NCBI GenBank assembly: GCA_937899645.1
Contig: CALCCD010000121.1
Location: 1 to 50,991, forward strand
Reading direction: 5' to 3'
Source: an uncultured cyanobacterium
GTDB taxonomy: Bacteria > Cyanobacteriota > Cyanobacteriia > Cyanobacteriales > Geitlerinemataceae
Length of the DNA stretch: 50,991 nt
Shown: piece by piece, positions 35,519 to 44,981 of the stretch
How the letters are laid out: each line of letters opens with the position of its first letter
Position numbering within the stretch: position 1 is the stretch's first letter
The notes under the pieces: generated by a model
Told to the model about the DNA's origin: nothing
Seen by the model: the letters and a program-made list of their open reading frames with translations, nothing else
The model's database searches: none
Translations under genes and position numbers: made by a program

Positions 35519-36373
35519 ATGAACGCCGCCACCGCTACAATTCTACTCTCCTGCCCGGATACGCCGGGGCTCGTCGCCAAGCTCGCCAACTTCATCCACT
35601 CCAACGGCGGCAATATCATTCACGCCGACCACCACACCGATCTGTCGGCGGGGCTGTTCCTGAGCCGTATCGAATGGCAGCTCGAAGGCTTTAACCTGCC
35701 GCGCGAAATCGTCGCCCCCGCCTTCGCCGCGATCGCCGATCCCCTCAATGCCTACTGGGAGCTGCACTTTTCCGATCGCGTACCGCGCCTTTCGCTGTGG
35801 GTCACGAAGCAAGACCACTGCCTGCTCGATTTGCTCTGGCGAACGCGATCGGGCGAACTCAACGCCGAAGTGCCGCTGATCGTCAGCAACCACCGCGACC
35901 TGGAGCCGATCGCCGCGCAGTACGGCATCGACTTCCACCATTTCCCCATCACCGCCGACACCAAGCCCGAACGCGAAGCCGAGGAGCTGGCGCTGCTCGA
36001 TCGCTACGATATCGACCTGGCCGTCCTGGCAAAATACATGCAGGTACTCAGCTCGGATTTCGTCGAAAAGTTTCCAAAAATCCTCAATATTCACCACTCG
36101 TTTCTGCCCGCCTTCGCCGGGGCCAAGCCCTACCATCGGGCATACGCGCGCGGTGTCAAAATCGTCGGCGCGACTTCGCACTACGTCACCGCCGACCTGG
36201 ATGAAGGGCCGATCGTCGAGCAGGATGTGGTGCGCGTCAGTCACCGTGACGAGGTGGCCGATCTGATTCGCAAGGGCAAAGATCTAGAGCGAATCGTCCT
36301 CGCCCGCGCCGTCCGCGCCCACCTAGAACACCGCGTTTTGGTTTACGGCAAGCGCACCGTGGTCTTCGGATAG
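35519..36373 (+). CDS. purU: formyltetrahydrofolate deformylase
   Basis: PurU hydrolyses 10-formyltetrahydrofolate to formate and tetrahydrofolate, balancing one-carbon pools. It is 284 residues: an N-terminal ACT domain (ILLSCPDTPGLVAKLANFIH) and a C-terminal formyltransferase-type domain with the catalytic Asn-His-Asp set in NIHHSFLPAFAG and DLDEGPIVEQD. The ATG at 35519 is chosen because the ACT domain begins there; the frame extends upstream without homology. It is divergent from the CHAT gene. Confidence 0.95.
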   Translation: MNAATATILLSCPDTPGLVAKLANFIHSNGGNIIHADHHTDLSAGLFLSRIEWQLEGFNLPREIVAPAFAAIADPLNAYWELHFSDRVPRLSLWVTKQDHCLLDLLWRTRSGELNAEVPLIVSNHRDLEPIAAQYGIDFHHFPITADTKPEREAEELALLDRYDIDLAVLAKYMQVLSSDFVEKFPKILNIHHSFLPAFAGAKPYHRAYARGVKIVGATSHYVTADLDEGPIVEQDVVRVSHRDEVADLIRKGKDLERIVLARAVRAHLEHRVLVYGKRTVVFG

Positions 36374-36401
36374 GGAACCCAAAGCGGAATTTGGAAACGG
36401 C

Positions 36402-36671
36402 ATGACGAGCGATCGAGATCTCGAGCAGCTAGCAAAACAAGAGTTAGAGGCCAATGGGTTTGAGTCGTGTGTGCGATTCCTCAGGGATCGAGGCGTCGGC
36501 AAATACAGAACTGGAACGATTATGGCGTCGGTTTTAGAGGAGCATACCCAAGCCGTCAGGGCGATGGTGCACTGGAGCAAAACCTGGGAAGACGTGCGGT
36601 ACTACGACGCCTTATTTGAGGATGGCAAGTACTCACGCTTGCCAAAGAATAACGAAGATGAAGTGGATTAA
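36402..36671 (+). CDS. small unknown protein, first gene of a disrupted overlapping pair
   Basis: An 89-residue protein (MTSDRDLEQLAKQELEANGF to KNNEDEVD) of no known family. It has no signal peptide or membrane helix and a mildly acidic tail. A GGAAA lies before the ATG. The last codons GTG GAT TAA are at the edge of a 108-bp inserted element. Before insertion the stop would have been TAG at the same place, so this gene is intact. Its 3' end overlaps a second ORF starting at 36658 in another frame, now interrupted. Confidence 0.55.
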   Translation: MTSDRDLEQLAKQELEANGFESCVRFLRDRGVGKYRTGTIMASVLEEHTQAVRAMVHWSKTWEDVRYYDALFEDGKYSRLPKNNEDEVD

Positions 36672-36956
36672 GTAGCCCAAGTCAATCTTTGAGGTTATAC
36701 CGTGGACGGGCAGTGCCAAAATCCGCGCTCTACCGTAGTTCTCGACTCGTAAAACCTCATTTTCTTGCTTGGGCTACTTAGGGGTGCGCTTATCCTGAAA
36801 GCTAGCGAAGACGAGGTCGAAGTTTCGATCCTGTCACGCCTGCCAATCGAAGCCGGGTATCTCTCGCGCGAAGAGCGAGAAGACCTACGCGTCTCGCTAG
36901 AAAAGCCAAGAGCACTCCACAAATATATTTGTCCAGAAGCCGCCAATGAAGGCTGA
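36658..36956 (+). pseudogene. second gene of the pair, split by a mobile element
   Basis: If bases 36671-36778 and one TA are removed, an ATG at 36658 reads MKWIRGALILKASEDEVEVS and continues without a stop to a TGA at 36954-36956 (62 codons). As the DNA stands, the ATG runs into the element, and the downstream part has no start codon other than TTG at 36765. The restored start overlaps the upstream stop (ATGAAGTGGATTAG), a usual sign of translational coupling. No family is recognised. The present stop lies at the edge of another hairpin repeat, so its 3' end may also be altered. Confidence 0.6.
36671..36778. mobile_element. 108-bp miniature element with TA duplication
   Basis: The perfect ends AGTAGCCCAAG (36671-36681) and CTTGGGCTACT (36768-36778) are inverted, with extra matching (GAGGTT / AACCTC) further in. 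TA dinucleotides flank both sides (36669-36670 and 36779-36780), as made by IS630/Tc1-type transposases. The element has no open frame of its own, so it is non-autonomous. It inserted in the overlap of two small genes. Confidence 0.8.
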
Positions 36957-36996
36957 GCTTGTCGAAGCCTGGGGGTGACGCACTTCGACAAGCTCA
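36954..36996. repeat. perfect hairpin repeat, 14-bp stem
   Basis: TGAGCTTGTCGAAG (36954-36967) pairs exactly with CTTCGACAAGCTCA (36983-36996), with a 15-base loop. The sequence CTTCGACAAGCTCA is a widespread intergenic palindrome motif in bacteria. It supplies the stop codon of the split gene upstream. Confidence 0.8.
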
Positions 36997-37062
36997 GTGC
37001 TCGAATCCTGAATACTGGACATTTATTTCCGCGGAGTACTCTAAGTCGATGAAATCGAGCTG

Positions 37063-37118
37063 AGAAGCCGGGCTTCTGGAACTCGATCGCCGCTGCGCGA
37101 GCCAGGGGAAACCCGGCT
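37063..37118. repeat. palindromic repeat related to 27334-27394
   Basis: AGAAGCCGGGCTTCTGG at the left and AAACCCGGCT at the right resemble the ends of the repeat at 27334. Together with the element at 36671 and the hairpin at 36954 it makes this gap unusually rich in unrelated palindromes. Confidence 0.55.
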
Positions 37119-37148
37119 GTTAGGGTCGGCGATTGACGAGTGGTGTCG

Positions 37149-38576
<1,428 letters not shown>

Positions 38577-38735
38577 GGATTGTTCCCCGATCGATTCGAC
38601 AGCGAGAGCCTACCAGGCTACCAGCGTTCGCGGTCGTTTGCGCCTACACAATATCGCCTTTTCAGGGCGACAACACTGATGTGGCCCGCAAAAACCACGA
38701 GATCCCACAAGGGTTATATCGCTGAGCGTCTGGGC

Positions 38736-39704
38736 CTACCACCAACGCCCATCAGCAAGGCGTTGAAGCTTTTCAACAGACGTGTCGCGGTTGACGGGCA
38801 AACGCGACAGACGGTAGCGATCGCGCCAGGGGAACGATCGCAGCATTCGACTGTCGTACAGGTAGCCCGACAGGTGGTAGCGCCGCGCGTACTTGATGGC
38901 CACTTCGTCTACCGCGCCAAACGGGTAGGCCACGTGCTTGGCGACGGTGCGGCGCTTATCGCGATCTCCCAGGCAATTGGCGAGCTGATCGCGGGCTTGC
39001 TTGAACTCGATGCGGACGGCGTCGGGCTCCAGAGTTGTTAGATCTTGGTGATTGGCGGTGTGGGACTGCACGTCGTAAAAGCCCGCCTCGAAGCCCGCCT
39101 TTAAGTCCTCGCAGGTCATGCGCGGCAGCTCGGTGTCGGTGCGCCCGAGGAAAGCGGGATTGACGAACCAGATAATCTCGATCGTCTTACCGGTGCGTTT
39201 TTGGATGGCCTCGGCGGCGCGCATGATGTGGGCGTGGGCGCTGGCGTAGCCATCGTCGATCGAGAGGGCTACACGCGGGCGATTGCGAAACTCTTCGGGA
39301 ATCGGATCGGGATTGGGCTTCACGAAGTGGTCGTACAGCTCATCAGCGCTGAGGAACCAGTAGTTGTTCTCAACGAGATAGGCTAAAAAACGCTCGAAGT
39401 CTTGGCGCGTATAGTCCGAATCGACGGGGGCGCGCTGGGGCGGCTGCTCTTCGGGGCGGTTTGGGTCGATGATGTCGTGGAAGCCGAGTACGGCGACTCG
39501 CTCGACGTTGGCTTCGATCGCACCGATAATCGCCACCACGCCGATGGTGAGTATGCTCCCGAGCTTCAGTGCGGCTCCGGCCCGACGACGCGTCAGCCCG
39601 CGTTTTCGCAGGCCCCGCCCCATGCGAGAGCGAGCGATGCCGTTCAGCCAGCGCGAGCAGCGCCGCCGTAGCGAAGGGGTCGGGTTCCGAGAAGCCAGCA
39701 GCAC
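38736..39704 (-). CDS. polysaccharide deacetylase family protein
   Basis: A 322-residue membrane-anchored hydrolase of the NodB fold. A basic N-terminus and one helix (LKLGSILTIGVVAIIGAIEA) would place the domain outside the cell membrane. Motifs are VALSIDDGYAS (Asp-Asp of motif 1), FYDVQSHTANHQDLT (His pair of motif 2) and HVAYPFGAVD (motif 3). This family removes N-acetyl groups from peptidoglycan or exopolysaccharide. A starting PDGGxRRRCSRW-type segment may be part of the cytosolic tail. The next gene on the strand, the MBL protein, is 106 bases upstream. Confidence 0.9.
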   Translation of the reverse strand: MLLASRNPTPSLRRRCSRWLNGIARSRMGRGLRKRGLTRRRAGAALKLGSILTIGVVAIIGAIEANVERVAVLGFHDIIDPNRPEEQPPQRAPVDSDYTRQDFERFLAYLVENNYWFLSADELYDHFVKPNPDPIPEEFRNRPRVALSIDDGYASAHAHIMRAAEAIQKRTGKTIEIIWFVNPAFLGRTDTELPRMTCEDLKAGFEAGFYDVQSHTANHQDLTTLEPDAVRIEFKQARDQLANCLGDRDKRRTVAKHVAYPFGAVDEVAIKYARRYHLSGYLYDSRMLRSFPWRDRYRLSRLPVNRDTSVEKLQRLADGRWW

Positions 39705-39810
39705 GGGCGATAGAACGTTCTACAAACGTCGGTGAGACGAAAAACCACAATATCGCAAGCTGTGGGGCCGTGGTTGTCTGTCTGCTGTTTGCAGACTGTG
39801 CGGCACGCCC

Positions 39811-40686
39811 TTACGCTTCGGCTTCCATCCAGTGGAGGCAGCGCGCCATCTGCGATCGCGTCTCCGCATAGGAGCCGTGGTAGCGCCGCCCGTGCCCTGG
39901 CAGAACCCACTCGAAGTCGTAGGCTGCCAAGCGCCGCATCGACTCGAGCTGGATCTCCCAGTCGTACCAGCAGAAATTGCGAAAGGCGTAGAGGTGGCCG
40001 ACGCGCGGCGAAAAAGCCAGGTGGTCGCCACTAAACAGAAAGCGATCGCGGTACAGCCCGACGGTGTGACCCCGCGTATGGCCGGGGACGGCCAGGATCG
40101 TAAAGTCGTCGGTCAGCGCGAACGGCTCCAAGCCCGTGGGTTGGATTTCGACGTCGGCGGTTTTCGCGGTGATATCGTCGGCGTGTAGGACGCGATCGCA
40201 GTTGAAGTGCGCCTGCCATTTGGCACAATCGGCCACATCATCGCGGTGGGTCAGGAACAAGTAGCGTATGCCGCCCAGCGCTTCGATTCGCTTTACCAGC
40301 GGCGGCGCGAATCGGGGCGAGTCGATCGAGATATTGCCTTCGGGGCGCTGAATCAGGTAGCTGGCCGCACCGTAGGATTTTTCCGAGTGGTAGCCGCAGT
40401 GATAGACATTTTCAGCGATCGCGATCGGGAAGCTCTCCTGGACTTGCTTGATGTCTTTAGGACGCTCTTCGGTGCCGATCGAAGCCGTCGGGCAGGAGAG
40501 CAGCGCCTGCAAGGCCCGCTCGCGCTCGCCTTCGGTTTCTGGCTGATGGAATACAACAGACATATCGCCCTCGCGCCGGAAGATCTCGGGAGCCATCCAG
40601 CGACAGGTGTCGCAGTCGACGCAGCTGCGATCGACGAACATATCTCCTGCAATATTTTCCGGTCGTCGCTGGGTAAGGCTGGCCAT
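39811..40686 (-). CDS. ferredoxin-metallo-beta-lactamase fusion protein
   Basis: A 291-residue protein. The N-terminus is a one-cluster ferredoxin domain with Cys22, Cys25, Cys28 and Cys65 (RSCVDCDTCRW; LLSCPTAS), suitable for a [4Fe-4S] cluster. The rest is a metallo-beta-lactamase fold with THRDDVADC in place of the classical HxHxDH, then VPGHTRGHT, FSGDHLAFS and VLPGHGRRYH. I recall this fused form in cyanobacteria and plants. The reaction is unknown; the usual His/Asp set is partly changed, so metal binding may differ. The ATG at 40686 has GGAGGA just upstream. Confidence 0.9.
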   Translation of the reverse strand: MASLTQRRPENIAGDMFVDRSCVDCDTCRWMAPEIFRREGDMSVVFHQPETEGERERALQALLSCPTASIGTEERPKDIKQVQESFPIAIAENVYHCGYHSEKSYGAASYLIQRPEGNISIDSPRFAPPLVKRIEALGGIRYLFLTHRDDVADCAKWQAHFNCDRVLHADDITAKTADVEIQPTGLEPFALTDDFTILAVPGHTRGHTVGLYRDRFLFSGDHLAFSPRVGHLYAFRNFCWYDWEIQLESMRRLAAYDFEWVLPGHGRRYHGSYAETRSQMARCLHWMEAEA

Positions 40687-40858
40687 CGTCAACAATCCTC
40701 CGAGAATTTCCGAGCCGCTGGCCCGGTCACGGATCTTTAGCGGTGTCTCGAGTGTGGCGCGATCGGTGCGATCCCCCAAACGGCGAGCTTTTCGGTCATC
40801 GCGACTGGTGGCTTTCGCCCGCGTTTCGTCGCCCGCAGAAAAAATTTCGACCGAAGTA

Positions 40859-40890
40859 TTGACATTGCTAAACCGTACTGTCAGTATAGT
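40859..40890 (+). promoter_or_regulatory. possible promoter of tRNA-Gly
   Basis: TTGACA (40859-40864) and TATAGT (40885-40890) stand 38 bases before the tRNA. The spacing of 20 bases is longer than usual. A near-palindrome TACTGTCAGTA overlaps the -10 box. Confidence 0.4.
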
Positions 40891-40927
40891 TGGGCGCTAG
40901 CAAAGAAAGCGCATACAACTGAATTAA

Positions 40928-40999
40928 GCGGGTGTAGCTCAGTGGTAGAGCGTCACCTTGCCAAGGTGAATGTCGCGCGTTCGAATCGCGTCACCCGCT
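40928..40999 (+). tRNA. tRNA-Gly (GCC)
   Basis: A 72-nt tRNA. The acceptor stem GCGGGTG pairs with CACCCGC. The anticodon stem TCACC/GGTGA holds loop TTGCCAA with anticodon GCC, reading GGC and GGU. The D-arm (GCTCAGTGGTAGAGC) and T-loop (TTCGAAT) are canonical. The 3' CCA is not encoded directly. A strong hairpin terminator follows five bases later. Confidence 0.95.
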
Positions 41000-41004
41000 T
41001 CCAA

Positions 41005-41040
41005 AAAAGAGCCGAATACCGTAAGGTATTTGGCTCTTTT
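41005..41040 (+). terminator. bidirectional terminator between tRNA-Gly and rnpB
   Basis: A 16-bp stem with one G-T pair (41005-41020 with 41025-41040), loop GTAA, and T residues on both strands. It lies between tRNA-Gly (plus) and rnpB (minus), so it can stop both. Confidence 0.88.
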
Positions 41041-41079
41041 GCTATCTTTGCCTGGATACTTCCCTACGAGCAGAGGGTG

Positions 41080-41540
41080 GAGAGAAAGCAGTCATAAGCC
41101 GGGTTCTGTTCCGCATCGCCGCGCCAGCCGGAGCCAGAGCCGCGATCGGGGCAGTTATCTATCTGGGACGCACGTTACCGCACGCCTCGAGCGGTACACC
41201 AAACTGGGACCGGTAAAAGACCAACCGTCGTTCCGCGACCTTGCACCCAACCGGGGTTTACCGAGCCAGCACCTCTCGATACTGCTGGTGCGCTCTTACC
41301 GCACCTTTGCACCCTTACCATTTTGGATTCCGACAAAGCGAAACCCAGCGTGGCGGTATGTTTCTGTGGCACTTTCCTCACGATCGCTCGCACTGGGAAT
41401 TACCCAGCAAGTCTGGTCTTTCGGGTGCCCGGACTTTCCTCAGAGCGCTGCGCCCAGACGCGGCGTTCGTCGGGCAAGCCCACGCGAACCAACCCCGCCA
41501 TCGCAACACTCCGCAACTGCCTCACCTACTTTCCCTCCGG
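41080..41540 (-). ncRNA. rnpB: RNase P RNA (bacterial type A)
   Basis: The catalytic RNA of RNase P, which matures tRNA 5' ends. On the minus strand the universally conserved GAGGAAAGTCCGGGC (41427-41441) is followed by AGACCAGACTTGCTGGGTAA. Further on come GGTAAACCCCGGTTGGGTGC and GTGCGGTAACGTGCG, and the 3' end reads AACAGAACCCGGCTTAT (41094-41110). The length of about 455 nt fits cyanobacterial rnpB. The exact 5' and 3' ends are approximate (GGTGAGGCAGTTGCGGAG at the 5' side; ACTGCTTTCTC at the 3' side can form P1). Open frames across this stretch are not genes. The glycosyltransferase gene ends about 90 bases upstream on the same strand. Confidence 0.94.
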
Positions 41541-41631
41541 CCACTACTCTGGCAGGGTTGGCGGCGCGATGACAAGTCCGCGCGTCGAGCTTCGCGACAG
41601 GTTGAGGCTCGACAATCCTGCTGGCGAGGAC

Positions 41632-43323
41632 TCAGGGGTTCTGCACGTGTGGCTGTGGCAACGCTTCGATCGCCGGTGAAGCAGGCGGCAGCGGGCTCGG
41701 AGCCAGGAAGATTTTTCGGATGCTGTCCTCTTGCACCTGAAGCTGGCGCGCGCGCACCAGTCGCAACCAGAGCCGCCATGCCGTCGGTGAAAAGATCGCC
41801 GGAACCGCCATACAAACTGCCATCAGCCAGTAGCCCTGCCGAAAGGCGGCGATCGCGCAGCGGATGCGTAAGTAGCGCCGCAGTACGGGCAGCTTGGTCA
41901 GCAGCGAGCTATTTTTGCGGTTGGCGATGCGCTTGAGAATATCGATCGCCATTTCGGCATGGTGGTGCGAGCTGGCGGCAATCGGAATTTTCGCGATCGG
42001 CGGCGTTGCCGGGTAGAGCTTCACCAGCCCCCGCTGGGCGTACTCGGAAAAAATCGGACCGGACAAGCGAAGCGCCAGCCGCAGCTTTCCCAGCAGCAGC
42101 ATCTGCCAAAAGTTACGAATGCGGATGCCGTGGCGCAGGGTTCGGGTCTTGTGGCCGTGGTGGCGGGTGCGCGGTTTGGCGACGCGAGACAAGCGGGCCG
42201 CGTCGGCTTCGGCGGGCGGTACCGCAGGGGCGATCGCCGCAGGGCCTTCCCGTCGGGCCGGGTCACGCCAGGACGGCGAATAGGGCGAGGAGAATTTAAC
42301 CGACGTCGAGCGATCGGGAGGTCCGGGTTGGGGCGCTGCCGATCGCAGGCCGCGCGACGCATTTTGCCGCACCGAAACGTGGGTTTGATTGATCAGCCAG
42401 GGGCTTTGGCGAAAGACGATCGCTCGCACCAGCAGCAACCAGGCCGTTGGGGACACACCCACCGAGAACATCATCGACGCGCCGGTCAACAGATGCCCCG
42501 CCCACAGCGCCACCAGGCCCCAGTGCAAACTCAGATAGCGCTCGACCTCGGCGATATCGGGAAGATAGTCTCGATACTTCGGGTGGACGAGGGCGTAGAT
42601 CTTGCGCTTCATTTGGATATTGGTTTGCAGGCGGCGCGCGATCGCGAACTTTTGGTTGTACGACCCCGGCCAAACCGTGCGATACACCAGACATTGATTG
42701 AGAAACACCGCGTCGCCAAACTGCGCGATCCGCGTCCACGAGTCAATATCGTCGCAGTTCCCGTCGAATTCCGAGTCCCAGCCGCCAGACCTGAGAAAGG
42801 CGCTTTTTTTTGCAGCCACCTGCACCGGCGTCCCGAAAGGAACGACCTCGAGCAGCATGCCGTAGTGGATATCTTCTTGGGGGATATAAAAAGCCCGCCC
42901 CGGCCCAGTAGACGGAGATCGCTCGATTTCCCGTTCCTGTTCGTCTACCTGGGAGGCCTGGCAGGAACAAAGCACGGCATTCGGATGGGTTGCGATCGCC
43001 TTCGCCATCGCCGACAAACACTGAAGCCCCAAGTAGTCGTCGTCGTCGAGAAACTTAATCCAGTCGCTCGTCGCCAGCTCGACGCCGCGATTGACGCTCT
43101 GCGAGTGGCCGAGATTGGTTTCATTGCGGTGATAGACCAAACGGCGATCGCCCACCTCGTGCAGCTGCGCCTGAAGCTGAGCGACGTACTCGTCCGTTCC
43201 GTCGGAAGAGGCATCGTCAACCACGATCGCCTCCGCCGTCAGCGGCTGCGCCAGCGCCGAACGAATGGCGCGGTCGAGCAGCGCTCGCCGGTTATGAGTC
43301 GTAATAACAACGCTAAATCGCAT
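41632..43323 (-). CDS. family 2 glycosyltransferase
   Basis: A 563-residue protein. The N-terminal ~220 residues are a GT2 (GT-A fold) domain with VVITTHNRR, Asp36-Asp37 (VVDDASSDGTDEY) and the DXD region FLDDDDYLG (Asp93-96), followed by acceptor-side CDDIDSWTRIAQFGDAVF. It would transfer a sugar from a nucleotide sugar onto a cell-surface glycan or lipid. The middle (about 340-400) is Pro/Ser/Arg-rich and disordered. The C-terminal third has hydrophobic helices (GYWLMAVCMAVPAIF; MLLLGKLRLALRL) that may contact membrane. It is not in a polysaccharide cluster. Confidence 0.9.
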   Translation of the reverse strand: MRFSVVITTHNRRALLDRAIRSALAQPLTAEAIVVDDASSDGTDEYVAQLQAQLHEVGDRRLVYHRNETNLGHSQSVNRGVELATSDWIKFLDDDDYLGLQCLSAMAKAIATHPNAVLCSCQASQVDEQEREIERSPSTGPGRAFYIPQEDIHYGMLLEVVPFGTPVQVAAKKSAFLRSGGWDSEFDGNCDDIDSWTRIAQFGDAVFLNQCLVYRTVWPGSYNQKFAIARRLQTNIQMKRKIYALVHPKYRDYLPDIAEVERYLSLHWGLVALWAGHLLTGASMMFSVGVSPTAWLLLVRAIVFRQSPWLINQTHVSVRQNASRGLRSAAPQPGPPDRSTSVKFSSPYSPSWRDPARREGPAAIAPAVPPAEADAARLSRVAKPRTRHHGHKTRTLRHGIRIRNFWQMLLLGKLRLALRLSGPIFSEYAQRGLVKLYPATPPIAKIPIAASSHHHAEMAIDILKRIANRKNSSLLTKLPVLRRYLRIRCAIAAFRQGYWLMAVCMAVPAIFSPTAWRLWLRLVRARQLQVQEDSIRKIFLAPSPLPPASPAIEALPQPHVQNP

Positions 43324-44319
43324 GAACTAAATACTCACTGACTGCTCGCAGGGAATGCTTCTGAAGCCAAAAGACGGACGCTTGCTACACCATTCGAGGA
43401 TAGCGACTGTCTTTCCGGTGCGAGCGCGAAGTTCGCGCGGCGCGGAAGCAGCTCGCCTTCTCCTTCGTGGGGAAAGCAGTCGTGCCGTCTCAAAAATTCC
43501 CTATCTAGCGAGATGCATCCCAGACAGGATCGATGTTCTTGCGCATCACATCCCATGATGCAACATATTGCCGAGCAGCGCGCGATCGACCCGATCGCGC
43601 AACAATCATCAAGAGACCATCCGGCGTGCGAAAGAGAAAGCGGTACGAATTTCTAAAAGGTTTGAATTCAGATAGATTCTTCGCTTGAAATTAAGATGAG
43701 ATCGCGTGCTTGTATATTTCGTTCGTATTTCATTTCGCTCGCGATTGCGACAAAATCTTTATATCAAAACGAATCTAAAGCTCGCTTCCACCCAGCTTTA
43801 GGCTCCACAATCCTTTTCTCTGTCAATCGCAGCGCCCCGCGCGGAGTCGCTATCCCACAAGAACGCGATCGACCGCCTCTAAGGCTCTAAACGCCTGGTG
43901 AACTGGGTCATTTGGGAAGGAAGGTCTCGCCCCCCAGCACCGACATGCCTCCAACTTATCGCCGATCTGAAGGCGGTTTTACGCTGCACGCGACGCTTTC
44001 TATTGCGCGATCTCGACCGAAGTGAACGATGCTCGCACCCACCTCGCCCATACTTCAAAGCACTTCAAAATGACGGAGAACCTGCTGTAATCCGCAAAAA
44101 TTAAAAAAATATAAAACCCGCAAAAACTTCCTCCAGTCCTGCGTTTCGAGGTTTGAAGTGTTGGCTGAAGTATTAGAGAAAGTGCTGCTCGGGCGAGTTT
44201 TCGCTAAGATAAGAGCGTCGCATCATTCATGTCGTCACCGTCCCCGCGCAAACGCATCACCAAATGTCGCACCGCATTCAACACGCACGGTAAACCGATC
44301 TGATTAGGTTAAGACTTAC
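43324..44319. other. gene-free interval, 996 bp
   Basis: The longest non-coding stretch in the window, noticeably richer in A and T than the surroundings. It contains a palindrome GCGCGAAGTTCGCGC (43424-43438), which recurs in shorter form at 49701-49713, and several T-rich patches. I found no RNA gene and no broken gene with a recognisable family signature. The promoter of the anti-sigma gene should be at the right end. Confidence 0.45.
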
Positions 44320-44772
44320 ATGTTTTTCTCGGTAATGGCCGCTCCAGCCCTACCCGCCAAGCGATCGATCGGCAGGATTAGCTTTGCATCTACCCTCTAC
44401 CTGTGTCCCGTCCTCGACCTTCTGTTGACAGAGGTTCCCGAAGCGCTACACGCAGAACTCCGGCTCGGGCTCCAGGAAGCTCTCGTCAATGCCGCGAAGC
44501 ACGGCAACAAATTAGACCCGGGCAAGACAGTTGCCGTCGAATACGCTCCCGATGGCGATCTGTATTGGTGGACGATATCCGATCAAGGCTCATCGACAGC
44601 AAAGGACTGCTGTTGTCCGCCGGAGTCTGAGAATCACCTGCCGGAAGAAACATCCGAGTGCGGTCGCGGTTTGTTCATTTTGAAGCAAATATTTGACACG
44701 GTTGAGTGGTGTCCGGACGATCGCAAAATACGCCTAGGCAAGAACCTCAAGGCGCGGGCGACTGTCGTTTAG
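44320..44772 (+). CDS. anti-sigma regulatory factor (RsbW-like serine kinase)
   Basis: A 150-residue GHKL ATPase of the RsbW/SpoIIAB type. The N box is LQEALVNAAKHGNKL, the G1 box ISDQG and the G2 box ECGRGLFILKQIFD. Such kinases bind a sigma factor or phosphorylate an anti-sigma antagonist (STAS protein) on Ser. A CCC motif (KDCCCPPESE) in the ATP lid is unusual. No STAS protein or PP2C phosphatase gene is adjacent, so its partner is elsewhere. The start could be 44320 or 44335 (MAAPALPAK). Confidence 0.87.
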   Translation: MFFSVMAAPALPAKRSIGRISFASTLYLCPVLDLLLTEVPEALHAELRLGLQEALVNAAKHGNKLDPGKTVAVEYAPDGDLYWWTISDQGSSTAKDCCCPPESENHLPEETSECGRGLFILKQIFDTVEWCPDDRKIRLGKNLKARATVV

Positions 44773-44981
44773 AGACCCGCGCAGGTCGCTTCCCTTTTCA
44801 AGCCCGGTCGCAATCGTAGGAAAGGCGAGCGAACGGAGTTAGGCCGATTGCCTTCCAGTGCATTGTCGGCGCTCAGCCCTTGCGGTCTGAAGTATTTTCG
44901 ATTTGCCGCGATCGCCGCCGAAGAATTGCATACGGCGCTGAACCGCGTTCGCAGAGTCCGAACGCTCGCTTTGACGTGATG

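Noticed and set aside
40970-41936. Several open frames of 100-230 codons
   Set aside because: They run across rnpB or the tRNA, which explain the sequence fully.
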